64,000 nucleotides of DNA, from the NCBI GenBank assembly GCA_002293505.1, contig DBDI01000030.1, positions 2,421 to 66,420 of the forward strand. Direction: 5' to 3'. This document shows positions 50,569 through 58,307 of this stretch, piece by piece. Every line of letters begins with the position of its first letter. Position 1 is the stretch's first letter. The notes under the pieces were generated by a model that saw only the letters and a list, made by a program, of their open reading frames with translations, made no database searches and was not told where the DNA came from. Both the position numbers and the translations under genes were made by a program. The DNA is from Alistipes sp. UBA936 (GTDB taxonomy: Bacteria; Bacteroidota; Bacteroidia; Bacteroidales; Rikenellaceae).

Positions 50569-51280
50569 GTTTCAGTGAGTTGAGGTGCTCTTTTCGCTCC
50601 GGCGAGATGCGGTAACTTTCGCGCGCCTTTTGGATGGCTTTGTTGTGAACGAAGCGCGAAAACACAGGCGTCTGAAGGAGCGGAAGCGCTGTGTCCCAAT
50701 GTTTTACAAGAGCCTCGGCCAGCGCCCACGCCAGAGCCATATCGACGTAGTATTGTCCCTGAGGCACTTCGGTTAGGTGTTTCAGCGTGCTCTCAATGTG
50801 TTCATCATCAAGGAAATAGTCCATCAGCAGGATCACGAAAGTGCGTTTGGACATCTCGTCGGGGTGGTTTTTGAGCGGCAAAAAGTGGCTCAGAACCTCG
50901 CTCTGGTGGCGGCGGAAGATTTTGAAACCAGAGACGATCACATCGACGTGCGCCCAGCTGTCGAACATCGGAATCAAACGGTCGAGGTGCCCCAGAACCT
51001 CCTCCAGAGGCATTTTTCGTGCCCGGGCGGCAAGAACGAGACCAGCCAACATCACCTCTTCGTAGAGAATTTCGGCCTGTGCAGAAAGTGTCAAATTTTT
51101 TGACACTTGTGTAAAAAAATTTGATACTTCGGGCCCCGAGGCGATACGTTTTGCCAGCGCCCGAAGAGCCGGCATCCGAACCCCGAGAACCTCGTAATTC
51201 GTGGCGACGATCCGCCGATTGAACTCCCGATATTCGTCGCCCTGATCGGCCGCCGCACGAAGTTGATATAAAATGTCCAT
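50555..51280 (-). CDS. AlkD-like DNA alkylation repair protein
   Basis: A 241-residue all-helical HEAT-like-repeat protein of the AlkC/AlkD superfamily, related to glycosylases that remove N3- and N7-alkylated purines. Seen: VLGVRMPALRALAKRIA, YEEVMLAGLVLA, MFDSWAHVDVIVSGFK (with the conserved Trp/Asp region), MLL-like helix ILLMDYFLDDEHIE and YYVDMALAWALAEALVK. A short segment near residues 50-65 (EVSNFFTQVSKNLT) is encoded by a palindromic AT-rich stretch and looks inserted. Its promoter abuts the divergent promoter of the deacetylase gene. Confidence 0.87.
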   Translation of the reverse strand: MDILYQLRAAADQGDEYREFNRRIVATNYEVLGVRMPALRALAKRIASGPEVSNFFTQVSKNLTLSAQAEILYEEVMLAGLVLAARARKMPLEEVLGHLDRLIPMFDSWAHVDVIVSGFKIFRRHQSEVLSHFLPLKNHPDEMSKRTFVILLMDYFLDDEHIESTLKHLTEVPQGQYYVDMALAWALAEALVKHWDTALPLLQTPVFSRFVHNKAIQKARESYRISPERKEHLNSLKLKAS

Positions 51281-51296
51281 TTTTCGAAATTTTTTC

Positions 51297-51304
51297 TACC
51301 TTTG
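51297..51304 (+). promoter_or_regulatory. -7 element of the deacetylase-fprA operon
   Basis: TACCTTTG, 26 bases before the ATG at 51331. It abuts the opposite-strand element at 51305-51312. Confidence 0.65.
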
Positions 51305-51312
51305 CAAAGATA
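51305..51312 (-). promoter_or_regulatory. -7 element of alkD
   Basis: TATCTTTG on the minus strand, 24 bases before the ATG at 51280. Together with the plus-strand element it forms the near-palindrome TACCTTTGCAAAGATA, so the two promoters should exclude each other. Confidence 0.6.
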
Positions 51313-51330
51313 GAAAAATCCTAACCGATT

Positions 51331-52701
51331 ATGAAAAAAGTATTGTTAACAGCGATTGCGTGTGCGACGATCGCAAATGCGTGGGCTCAAGGGGCAGCGC
51401 AGGAAGTGGGGAAAACCGAGATCACCAAGTGGCCGCAGGGAAAGCGAGGGGCCGTGTCGATAACGTACGACGACGGAAGCATCAACCAATTCCGAGTGGC
51501 GGTGCCGATTATGGATCGGCTGGGGCTGCCGGGAACGTTCTATATAAATACGGGTTCGCTTGCGGGTTCGACCTGGACGGGACGACACGTGGGGCGGCCG
51601 TGGCAAGAAATTGCAGCCGAAGCGAAAACCATCCCGACGAGTGTCGATAATGTGTTCGAGAGGGCATCCGCAGCGAGGTTCATTCCGGTGAGAGGTGCGG
51701 GAGGTGTGTTCACAGCGGCGGGGGTCGAAGTGGACGCGGGCCGAGTGGACGAAGCAGTGAAGATAATAGGCGAGTTCTACAGAAAGTACAACGCGGGAGA
51801 GCTGGAACCCGCCGCACCGAGGCGCTCGGGCCCCCGTGAACCGCAGGAAGGCGAGCTGACGTGGGACTTGGCGAGAGAGTTGACCGAAAAAGGGCACGAG
51901 TTTTCAAGCCATATGGTAACCCATCCCTATATGTCGGCGCTGGACGAAGCCAATATTATGTATGAACTGGAGGCGAGCCGGGCGGAAATACGCAACCAGA
52001 TAGATGTGCGCTCGACCATCGCAACCGAAATGCCATACGGAACGCCGGACAAGAGAGCCATAGGATATGTGTTGAGGGTATACCCCGCGTCGCGAAACGC
52101 GATGGGACTCGACTATCTGCACGAGATACACAGAGGCGACCCCGCATCGCCAATCAGGCCGGAAGATGAGTATGTACAGTGGCAGAGGGGAATACTGTCG
52201 AGAACGACGCTGGCAGAGATGAACGGATGGGTCGATACCGCAGCCGAGCAGGAAAACCTGTGGCTGGTGACGGTGATACACGGAATAGATGGCGTGGGTT
52301 GGGAAGCAATGACCGCAGCAGATGTGGAGGCGCATTTCGGGCATATTGCCGATTCGAGGGACGATGTGTGGGTGGCGACGTTCGGGGATGCGGCGAGGTA
52401 TATTAAGGAGAGGATGAGCGCGGTGGTTACGGCGGAAGTGTGCGTGCCGGGGAATTGTCCGTGTGGATGCGAATGTGGGGGAAAGTGCGGCGCGATTGTG
52501 GTGAAGGTCGACCATCCGCTGGACAAGGAACTGTTCGATCTGCCACTGACGCTGCGAACCGCGGTCGATCCGAGCTGGGAAGAAGTAAGGGTGATAACAG
52601 GGAAGGGTGAGAGTGTTGTACCGGTGATGCGCGAGGGAGCGGAGGCGTGGGTGATGTACTGCGCAGTAGCGGGAGAAACCGTTAAACTGAAGAAGAAATG
52701 A
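51331..52701 (+). CDS. Exported polysaccharide deacetylase (NodB-like), Cys-rich insert
   Basis: A 456-residue exported protein (signal peptide ending IANAWA-QGAA). The NodB-type motif SITYDDGSINQ (Asp47-Asp48) and the His pair in EFSSHMVTHPYMS are the metal and catalytic-base elements of CE4 deacetylases. A C-terminal beta domain (about 390-456) follows. Between them is a stretch with six cysteines (371, 376, 378, 380, 382, 386; CPCGCECGGKC) absent from its tandem paralogue. It probably removes acetyl groups from a surface or dietary glycan. Its stop overlaps the paralogue start (ATGA). The coding strand is very purine-rich. Confidence 0.87.
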   Translation: MKKVLLTAIACATIANAWAQGAAQEVGKTEITKWPQGKRGAVSITYDDGSINQFRVAVPIMDRLGLPGTFYINTGSLAGSTWTGRHVGRPWQEIAAEAKTIPTSVDNVFERASAARFIPVRGAGGVFTAAGVEVDAGRVDEAVKIIGEFYRKYNAGELEPAAPRRSGPREPQEGELTWDLARELTEKGHEFSSHMVTHPYMSALDEANIMYELEASRAEIRNQIDVRSTIATEMPYGTPDKRAIGYVLRVYPASRNAMGLDYLHEIHRGDPASPIRPEDEYVQWQRGILSRTTLAEMNGWVDTAAEQENLWLVTVIHGIDGVGWEAMTAADVEAHFGHIADSRDDVWVATFGDAARYIKERMSAVVTAEVCVPGNCPCGCECGGKCGAIVVKVDHPLDKELFDLPLTLRTAVDPSWEEVRVITGKGESVVPVMREGAEAWVMYCAVAGETVKLKKK

Positions 52702-54026
52702 AAAAGATCTTAATGACCGCGATGGCGATTGCTGTTGTCGCGGGCGCGGAGGCGCAAGGGGTAGGGGAGACGGAGATTACGAAGTGGCCGGACGGAAAGA
52801 GGGCGGGAATGTCGATCACCTACGACGACGGCTCGCTAAACCAGTTCCGAATAGCAGTACCGATTATGGATAAACTGGGGCTACCAGCTACCTTCCACGT
52901 CAACACGGGGCGGATACCGGGCGGGTCGCACTGGACGGGAAGGCACATAGGGCGGACGTGGGAAGAGATTGCCGCCGAAGCGAAAACTGTACCGACGAAT
53001 GCGGAGAACGTCTTTGAAAGGGCATCGGCAATGAGGTTTATTCCGTTCAGGGGTGCGGGAGGAGTGTTTACAACAGCGGGAATCGAGATAGATGCAGACA
53101 GGATGGCAGAAGGGATACGGATAATTGACGATTTCTATCGAAAGCTAAATGCGGGTGAACTGGAGCCGGTGGCACCGAGGCAGGCAGGAGGACGAGAACC
53201 ACAAGAGGGCGAGCTGACGTGGGATCTGGCGCGGGAGCTGACAGCCCGAGGGTATGAGTTTTCGAGCCATATGGTTACCCATCCGTATATGTCAGCCTTG
53301 GATGCTCCGAATATTCTCTATGAGCTGGAGGCAGGGCGAGACGAGATGAGGCGCCAACTGGGAGTGCGATCGACCCTGGTGGGAGAGATGCCCTACGACA
53401 CAGAGGTGGAGAGGGCGTTCGAATTGATGCTACCGGTATTCCCGGTGGCGCGGAGCAGACCTTGGTTCAAGTACACGATGGAACTACATCAACCGGGCTG
53501 GAGCAAGATGGCAGAGGAGGAGAGGGAGTATGTGATGATGAGGCAGACGGTATACACACGGACGACGCTCGATGAACTGAACGGATGGGTCGACACGGCA
53601 GCGGCGGGAGACAACATCTGGCTGGTGACGGTGCATCACGGAATAGACGGAATAGGATGGGAAGCAATGACCAGAGAGGATATGGAGGCGCATTTCAGGC
53701 ACGTGGTGGAGCGAGAGCGTGATGTGTGGGTGGGAACGTTCGGAGACGGGGCGCGGTATGTGAAGGAGAGGCTGAGTGCGGTGGTCACGGCGGCGGTGTG
53801 CGAAAAGTGTGGAGCAATCACAGTGACGGTGGATCATCCGTTGGACAAGGAGCTGTTCGATATGCCGCTGACGCTGCGCACCGCGGTGGATCCGAGCTGG
53901 GAAGAAGCGAAGGTGACGCAGGGCGAGAGGGCGGTTGTGGTGCCGGTGGTGAGAGAGGGCGGTCGGAGCTATGTTATGTATTGTGCCGTACCGGGAGACG
54001 AGGCGATTAAAATCCAAAAACAATGA
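52698..54026 (+). CDS. Exported polysaccharide deacetylase (tandem paralogue)
   Basis: A 442-residue paralogue of the preceding protein, homologous end to end: signal peptide ending VAGAEA-QGVG, SITYDDGSLNQF, HWTGRHIGRTWEE, EFSSHMVTHPYMSALD and the same C-terminal beta domain (VDHPLDKELFDMPLTLRTA). At the site of the Cys-rich insert it has only CEKCG. The catalytic Asp and His residues are conserved, so both copies look active but have diverged in the region around residues 240-275, which may change substrate. It overlaps both neighbours by four bases (ATGA). Confidence 0.87.
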   Translation: MKKILMTAMAIAVVAGAEAQGVGETEITKWPDGKRAGMSITYDDGSLNQFRIAVPIMDKLGLPATFHVNTGRIPGGSHWTGRHIGRTWEEIAAEAKTVPTNAENVFERASAMRFIPFRGAGGVFTTAGIEIDADRMAEGIRIIDDFYRKLNAGELEPVAPRQAGGREPQEGELTWDLARELTARGYEFSSHMVTHPYMSALDAPNILYELEAGRDEMRRQLGVRSTLVGEMPYDTEVERAFELMLPVFPVARSRPWFKYTMELHQPGWSKMAEEEREYVMMRQTVYTRTTLDELNGWVDTAAAGDNIWLVTVHHGIDGIGWEAMTREDMEAHFRHVVERERDVWVGTFGDGARYVKERLSAVVTAAVCEKCGAITVTVDHPLDKELFDMPLTLRTAVDPSWEEAKVTQGERAVVVPVVREGGRSYVMYCAVPGDEAIKIQKQ

Positions 54027-55213
54027 AGAGAGTGACCGAAATAATACCGGGGGTGCACTACGTGGGAGTGAACGACCGAACAAAGCACCGATTCGAGGGC
54101 CTGTGGCCGCTACCGCAAGGGGTGTCGTACAATGCGTACCTGATTGAGGACGAGAAAGTGGCACTGGTGGATACAGTCGATGCGGCGTATACGGAACGGC
54201 TGTTGGAAAATGTTCGGGAAGCGATAGGGGAGAGGCCGGTGGACTATCTGGTGATCAACCATATGGAGCCGGACCACTCGGCCTCGATACACGCAGTGAG
54301 GCAAGCGTGGCCGGGAGTGACGATAGTGGGAAACGCGAAGACACTACAGATGGTGGAAGGGTTCTATGGAATCGGAGGGCCGACGCTTGAAGTGGGAGAC
54401 GGCGATGGGCTGAAACTGGGGCGGAGAGAGCTGAAGTTCTATCTGATACCGATGGTGCACTGGCCAGAAACGATGGTAACACACAGCCCGAGTGAGAAGC
54501 TGGTGTTCTCGGGAGATGCGTTCGGGTGCTTCGGAGCACTGGACGGGGCTGTGGTCGACGAGCAGATGGATACGGAGAAGTACTGGGACGAGATGGTGAG
54601 ATACTATGCCAATATTGTGGGCAAGTATGGCGGGCCGGTGCAAAAGGCGCTGGGAAAACTCGCGGAACTGGGAGAGCTGGCTATGGTGTGTCCGACCCAC
54701 GGACCGGTGTGGACGACGCAATTCCCGAAGGTACTCGATTTGTATGACCGGCTGAGTCGCTACGAACCGCTCGAAAAGGGAGTGGTCATAGCCTACGGAA
54801 GTATGTATGGAAACACGGAGCGAAGTGCGGAGAGGCTGGCGAGGGAGCTGGCCGCGAGGGGAGTGAAACGCGTTGTGATGCATAACCTGTCGGTGTCGCA
54901 CGCGTCGTTTGTACTAAGGGACGTGTTCAAGTACAGTGCGCTGGTGATAGGCAGCCCGACCTACAATATGCACCTCTACCCGAAGGTGCAGGAACTGGTG
55001 GACGATCTGGAACTGAGAGTGATCCCTTCGCGAGTGTTCGGATGTTTCGGAGGGTTTACCTGGGCAGGAGCGGCAGTGAAGCGGCTCGGGGAGTTTGCCG
55101 AAAGAATGGGGTGGGAGATGGCAGCCCCGCCGGTGGAGGTGAAGCAGGGATTCACGATGGAAAAGAGCGACGGGCTGGGAGCGATGGCCGAGGCGTTGGC
55201 GGCGGCGATGTAA
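54023..55213 (+). CDS. fprA: Flavodiiron protein (FprA, A-type flavoprotein)
   Basis: A 396-residue cytoplasmic enzyme that reduces O2 to water or NO to N2O, protecting anaerobes. The N-terminal MBL-fold diiron domain carries HMEPDHSAS, MVHWPETM, FSGDAFGCFG and CPTHGPVW; the C-terminal flavodoxin domain (about 255-396) has AYGSMYGNTERSAE for FMN phosphate binding and GSPTYNMHLYP. All iron ligands seem present. It is the third gene of the deacetylase operon (four-base overlap), an unexpected pairing. There is no fused rubredoxin. Confidence 0.95.
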   Translation: MKRVTEIIPGVHYVGVNDRTKHRFEGLWPLPQGVSYNAYLIEDEKVALVDTVDAAYTERLLENVREAIGERPVDYLVINHMEPDHSASIHAVRQAWPGVTIVGNAKTLQMVEGFYGIGGPTLEVGDGDGLKLGRRELKFYLIPMVHWPETMVTHSPSEKLVFSGDAFGCFGALDGAVVDEQMDTEKYWDEMVRYYANIVGKYGGPVQKALGKLAELGELAMVCPTHGPVWTTQFPKVLDLYDRLSRYEPLEKGVVIAYGSMYGNTERSAERLARELAARGVKRVVMHNLSVSHASFVLRDVFKYSALVIGSPTYNMHLYPKVQELVDDLELRVIPSRVFGCFGGFTWAGAAVKRLGEFAERMGWEMAAPPVEVKQGFTMEKSDGLGAMAEALAAAM

Positions 55214-55236
55214 GAGAGAGACACACATCTTTACGT

Positions 55237-55572
55237 ATGAAAAAACTTCTTGGAAAGTGGCAAATCACGTGCTGGAGCGTGAACGCCATCGGAGGGTGGC
55301 GGCCCTTTCAAACTTTCGGCCCAGGCCAATGTGTGTGGGAGTTCGTGGCGGACGAACCACTGTATGAAGACTCCGAGGGAGGGCCTCCTTTGGAACTCGG
55401 GTATGAGTATGATCCGGAGGAACGCCGACTGGTGATCCATCGCGAGGAGGAGGACGAGTGCTTCAGAGCCGAATTTCCGAGGCCCGGCCAACTGGTACTG
55501 TATGATCTGGACGAGGTTGAAGTCGAACCGGACGACTACTCCCTAAGGGTGGAACTGGTGAAGGTGGGGTGA
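55237..55572 (+). CDS. Small lipocalin-like hypothetical protein
   Basis: A 111-residue soluble protein starting MKKLLGKWQITCWSVNAIGG. The LxGKWxI opening and the strand succession (WEFVADEPLYE, LGYEYDPEERRLVIHREEED, LVLYDLDEVEVEPDDYSLRV) suggest a small lipocalin-like beta-barrel, but no signal peptide or lipobox is present. It is very acidic. It lies 23 bases after fprA, before a bidirectional terminator, and is probably the last gene of that operon. Function unknown. Confidence 0.6.
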   Translation: MKKLLGKWQITCWSVNAIGGWRPFQTFGPGQCVWEFVADEPLYEDSEGGPPLELGYEYDPEERRLVIHREEEDECFRAEFPRPGQLVLYDLDEVEVEPDDYSLRVELVKVG

Positions 55573-55576
55573 TATA

Positions 55577-55610
55577 ATAAACGCCTTACAGTTATCTGTA
55601 AGGCGTTTAT
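55577..55610. terminator. Bidirectional terminator between the fprA operon and tRNA-Leu
   Basis: Perfect 15-bp inverted repeat: 55577-55591 (ATAAACGCCTTACAG) and 55596-55610, loop TTAT. A/T-rich outer ends suit both directions: it ends the plus-strand operon and the minus-strand tRNA-Leu(GAG). Confidence 0.8.
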
Positions 55611-55612
55611 CG

Positions 55613-55696
55613 TGCCCAGGACGAGATTCGAACTCACACACCGTAACCGGCACTACCCCCTCAAAGTAGCGTGTCTACCAATTCCACCACCTGGGC
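55613..55696 (-). tRNA. tRNA-Leu (anticodon GAG)
   Basis: An 84-base class II tRNA. Acceptor GCCCAGG / CCTGGGC, discriminator A, no encoded CCA. Anticodon stem CTACT/GGTAG with loop TTGAGGG gives GAG. T-arm AGTTCGAATCT. Promoter at 55709-55716 and terminator directly downstream. Unlike the other two tRNAs of the window its CCA must be added. Confidence 0.93.
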
Positions 55697-55708
55697 CTTT
55701 GAGGGGAG

Positions 55709-55716
55709 CAAAGGTA
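55709..55716 (-). promoter_or_regulatory. -7 element of tRNA-Leu(GAG)
   Basis: TACCTTTG on the minus strand, 12 bases before the mature tRNA 5' end at 55696. Confidence 0.65.
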
Positions 55717-55732
55717 GGCGAAAAATCGGAAT

Positions 55733-56533
55733 CTACAAAATTTTTATCTCCGGAGTGTGAAAAACTTTCGTCCCAGCAGGCACGCTTTCGGTCAACCAAA
55801 CCGATCCGCCGATCACCGAACCGGCCCCGATGACCGTGTTGCCGCCCAGCACCGTGCAGCCCGCGTACAGGATCACGTCGTCCTCGATGGTCGGGTGGCG
55901 TTTGCGGCCCTCGAGCTCCTTTTTGACGAACGTTGCTCCGAGCGTAACCCCCTGATACACTTTCACTCGCTCGCCTATGACGCACGTTTCGCCTATGACG
56001 ATCCCCGTGCCGTGGTCGATGTAGAAATGCTTGCCGATTTGCGCCCCTGGGTGGATGTCGATGCCTGTTCGCGAGTGGGCGTGTTCCGAGAGAATCCGCG
56101 GCAGGATCGGCACTCCGAGCGAGTGAATCGCGTGCGCAAACCGGTGAACCATAATGGCATAGAATCCCGGATAGCACAACACGATCTCCTCCATCGAGTG
56201 GGCCGCGGGGTCACTCTCGTTGAACATCTCCGCGTCGTCGATCAGGTCGAGATAGAGCTCCGGGATGGCCGAAAAGAACTGCCGCACGAGTTCGGCCCGG
56301 CTAGTGTCGGGCGGTAGCACCGGATGGATCAGTCGCGAGAATTGCAGTTGCAGCTCTCGCCAGCGATACTCGATCTCATCGAGCGAGAACAACTGACCGT
56401 GGGTGACCGGAAAAAGCAGCGCGACCAGTCGGCCCAGAAATTCAACGGCGCCGGTTTTGGACGGAGCGTCGCAGTAGCACCTCTCGTGCAGACATTCGAG
56501 TTGGCGCGGAAAGGCGGAGATTGTCGTTTCCAT
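55733..56533 (-). CDS. cysE: Serine O-acetyltransferase
   Basis: A 266-residue enzyme that acetylates serine with acetyl-CoA, the first step of cysteine synthesis. An N-terminal helical part (about 1-150, with FFSAIPELYLDLIDDAEMF) precedes a left-handed hexapeptide-repeat beta-helix: GIDIHPGAQIGKHFYIDHGTG in outline, VVIGE-type turns (GIVIGETCVIGERVKVYQGV), HPTIEDDVILYAGCTVLGG. The catalytic His-Asp pair is in IDHGTG. It lies four bases after a response-regulator gene and is probably co-transcribed with the two-component system. Confidence 0.93.
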   Translation of the reverse strand: METTISAFPRQLECLHERCYCDAPSKTGAVEFLGRLVALLFPVTHGQLFSLDEIEYRWRELQLQFSRLIHPVLPPDTSRAELVRQFFSAIPELYLDLIDDAEMFNESDPAAHSMEEIVLCYPGFYAIMVHRFAHAIHSLGVPILPRILSEHAHSRTGIDIHPGAQIGKHFYIDHGTGIVIGETCVIGERVKVYQGVTLGATFVKKELEGRKRHPTIEDDVILYAGCTVLGGNTVIGAGSVIGGSVWLTESVPAGTKVFHTPEIKIL

Positions 56534-56537
56534 ATCG

Positions 56538-57299
56538 TCAGATTTTGATCATTCGGTTTCGCAACGCCCACACCACCAGCGAGGCGGTGTTCCGGCATCC
56601 GGTCTTGGCGAGGATGTTCGCGCGGTGTTTGTCCACTGTTCGGGGCGAGATGAAGAGCCGCTCGGCAATCCGGCCCGTCGAAAGCCCCTCGCAAATCAAG
56701 GGCAACACCTCGCGTTCGCGGTCTGAAAGCGGTTCGGGTCCGGGCCCGAAACCAGCCTCGGACTCCAGTTCGTGATCGGGTTCCGCCTCGCCTCCCCATT
56801 CTGCCCCCTTTGCCCCCTCAACGTCGCCCTCCTCTGCTGCGCCCCCCTCGTTCCGGCCAATCGCCTCCAGCGCGGCCGAGACAACCTCCTCGAAGCGCGA
56901 GTCCTTCGCCAGAAAGCCCACCGCTCCCGCATCCATCATCGCCGTCCGATACTCGTCGTCGCCGTGCATTGTCAGCGCCACTATCCGCAACTCCGGCCAG
57001 CGTTCCATCGCCCGCCTCGTCGCTTCTATTCCCGACACCGTTCCCGGCATATCTATGTCCATAAATACCAGTCGCTCTCCGCCCCCTTCTTCGCCCCAGC
57101 CGTCTGCCTCGCCACCATCCTTCATCAGCGCCAGAAACTCCTCCCCACTTGCTGCTTCCCCCACAACTTCGAACCGCCCGTCGCTCGCCAGCAGCCTCCT
57201 CAACCCGTCGCGAAACAGGCTGTGGTCGTCCACCAGTACAACCCGTACCGGACCACCGCCCGCCGCACCCGTACCCATACCCCTCACCGGCCCGCTCAT
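56538..57299 (-). CDS. NarL/LuxR-family response regulator
   Basis: A 253-residue response regulator. The receiver domain (about 17-145) has VVLVDDHSLFRDGLRRLL, the phosphorylated Asp81 in VFMDIDMPG and Lys132; the output domain (about 188-253) is a LuxR-type helix-turn-helix (LSDREREVLPLICEGLSTG, IAERLFISPRTVDKHRANIL). The linker of about 40 residues (151-189) is unusually long and made almost only of Gly, Ala and Glu. The gene overlaps the histidine-kinase stop by four bases (ATGA) and is followed by cysE. Confidence 0.92.
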   Translation of the reverse strand: MSGPVRGMGTGAAGGGPVRVVLVDDHSLFRDGLRRLLASDGRFEVVGEAASGEEFLALMKDGGEADGWGEEGGGERLVFMDIDMPGTVSGIEATRRAMERWPELRIVALTMHGDDEYRTAMMDAGAVGFLAKDSRFEEVVSAALEAIGRNEGGAAEEGDVEGAKGAEWGGEAEPDHELESEAGFGPGPEPLSDREREVLPLICEGLSTGRIAERLFISPRTVDKHRANILAKTGCRNTASLVVWALRNRMIKI

Positions 57300-58246
57300 C
57301 GCTTGAGCTCGATTCGCGCCTTCGCACTCATTCCTTCTCCCCTCGCGCTGGTTATTTCGAGTCGCCCGCCCAGAGTTCCTATGCGCGAGACGATGTTTCC
57401 CAGCCCCATTCCCGCTCCTTCGTCCGAGGTCGGGGTGAAGCCGCAGCCGTTGTCGCTGTACCGTAGTGCGATCGCACGGCCTGCCTCGTCGTACTCCAAG
57501 TCGAGTACCGCTTCGGTTGCACCCGAGTGCTTCAATGTATTGTTAATCAGCTCGCATATCACCCTGTACAGCACCACCTCCACGTCCGTGTCGAACCGCT
57601 CGGCCCTCAGGTTTGTGTTGTAGACGATTCTCATTTCGTGGATACCGCTCAGGCGCGTCACGAAGTTTCCCACACCGCGTCCCAGCCCGAATTCGCCCAG
57701 CACGTGCGGCGAGAGGTTGTTAGAAATCTCCCTCAGGCTTCGTATCGCCTCGTCTATCACTTGCGAGGTGCTCTCTATGATCTCCAGATTCTGGGTCGGT
57801 TGTCCCTCGCGCCCAAGTGCCGAGAGCGACATCTTTGCCGACGACAGCAACGGTCCCAGTCCGTCGTGCAGCTCTTTCGAAAACCGTGTCCGCTCTCTCT
57901 CCTCGGCCCGTAGCGTTGCCGACAGTATTCGCTTTCCGGTAAGGCCCGTCTGGAAGATCAGGTTGTCGATGTACTCCACCAGCCTTCGGGCATTGAACAG
58001 TACCACCGTGATGCACAACGACGCTGCGATGTCGATCCAGATCAGCGCCACGAACCACGGCGAGGATTGTCCCCGCGGCAGGAAGTGGACGAATTGCAAC
58101 ACGGCCGAAGCGGTCATCAACAGTAGTGCCACGATGAACAGTATCCACACCGAGTTGTACTTTGTCTTTTTGACCAGTCCGATGGCCATTCCCGTTGCTG
58201 CGAGTTGCATCAGGATCGAGACTATGAGTAGAATTTTGACTGCCAT
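57296..58246 (-). CDS. Sensor histidine kinase (HisKA_3/NarX type)
   Basis: A 316-residue inner-membrane kinase with three N-terminal helices (about 3-25, 33-54, 65-86) and no large periplasmic domain. The phospho-acceptor His127 is in KELHDGLGPLL, followed by HATPase motifs VICELINNTLKHSGAT, RYSDNGCGF and GAGMGLGNIVSRI. It should phosphorylate the regulator encoded next to it. With little outside the membrane, it may sense the membrane or an intracellular cue. A -7 element lies five bases before the ATG, directly after the bidirectional terminator shared with rplS. Confidence 0.92.
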   Translation of the reverse strand: MAVKILLIVSILMQLAATGMAIGLVKKTKYNSVWILFIVALLLMTASAVLQFVHFLPRGQSSPWFVALIWIDIAASLCITVVLFNARRLVEYIDNLIFQTGLTGKRILSATLRAEERERTRFSKELHDGLGPLLSSAKMSLSALGREGQPTQNLEIIESTSQVIDEAIRSLREISNNLSPHVLGEFGLGRGVGNFVTRLSGIHEMRIVYNTNLRAERFDTDVEVVLYRVICELINNTLKHSGATEAVLDLEYDEAGRAIALRYSDNGCGFTPTSDEGAGMGLGNIVSRIGTLGGRLEITSARGEGMSAKARIELKR

Positions 58247-58251
58247 AATGG

Positions 58252-58259
58252 CAAAGGTA
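58252..58259 (-). promoter_or_regulatory. -7 element of the kinase-regulator-cysE operon
   Basis: TACCTTTG on the minus strand, five bases before the ATG at 58246. The mRNA is probably leaderless. Confidence 0.65.
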
Positions 58260-58260
58260 C

Positions 58261-58291
58261 AAAAAAAGCACCCAAATCGGGTGCTTTTTTT
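58261..58291. terminator. Terminator of rplS
   Basis: AAAAAAAGCACCC, a five-base loop, and the complementary GGGTGCTTTTTTT. On the minus strand it lies 17 bases after the rplS stop and ends in a T-run. The next -7 element starts one base after it. Confidence 0.88.
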
Positions 58292-58307
58292 GTGTAAGCT
58301 TTTTTTG

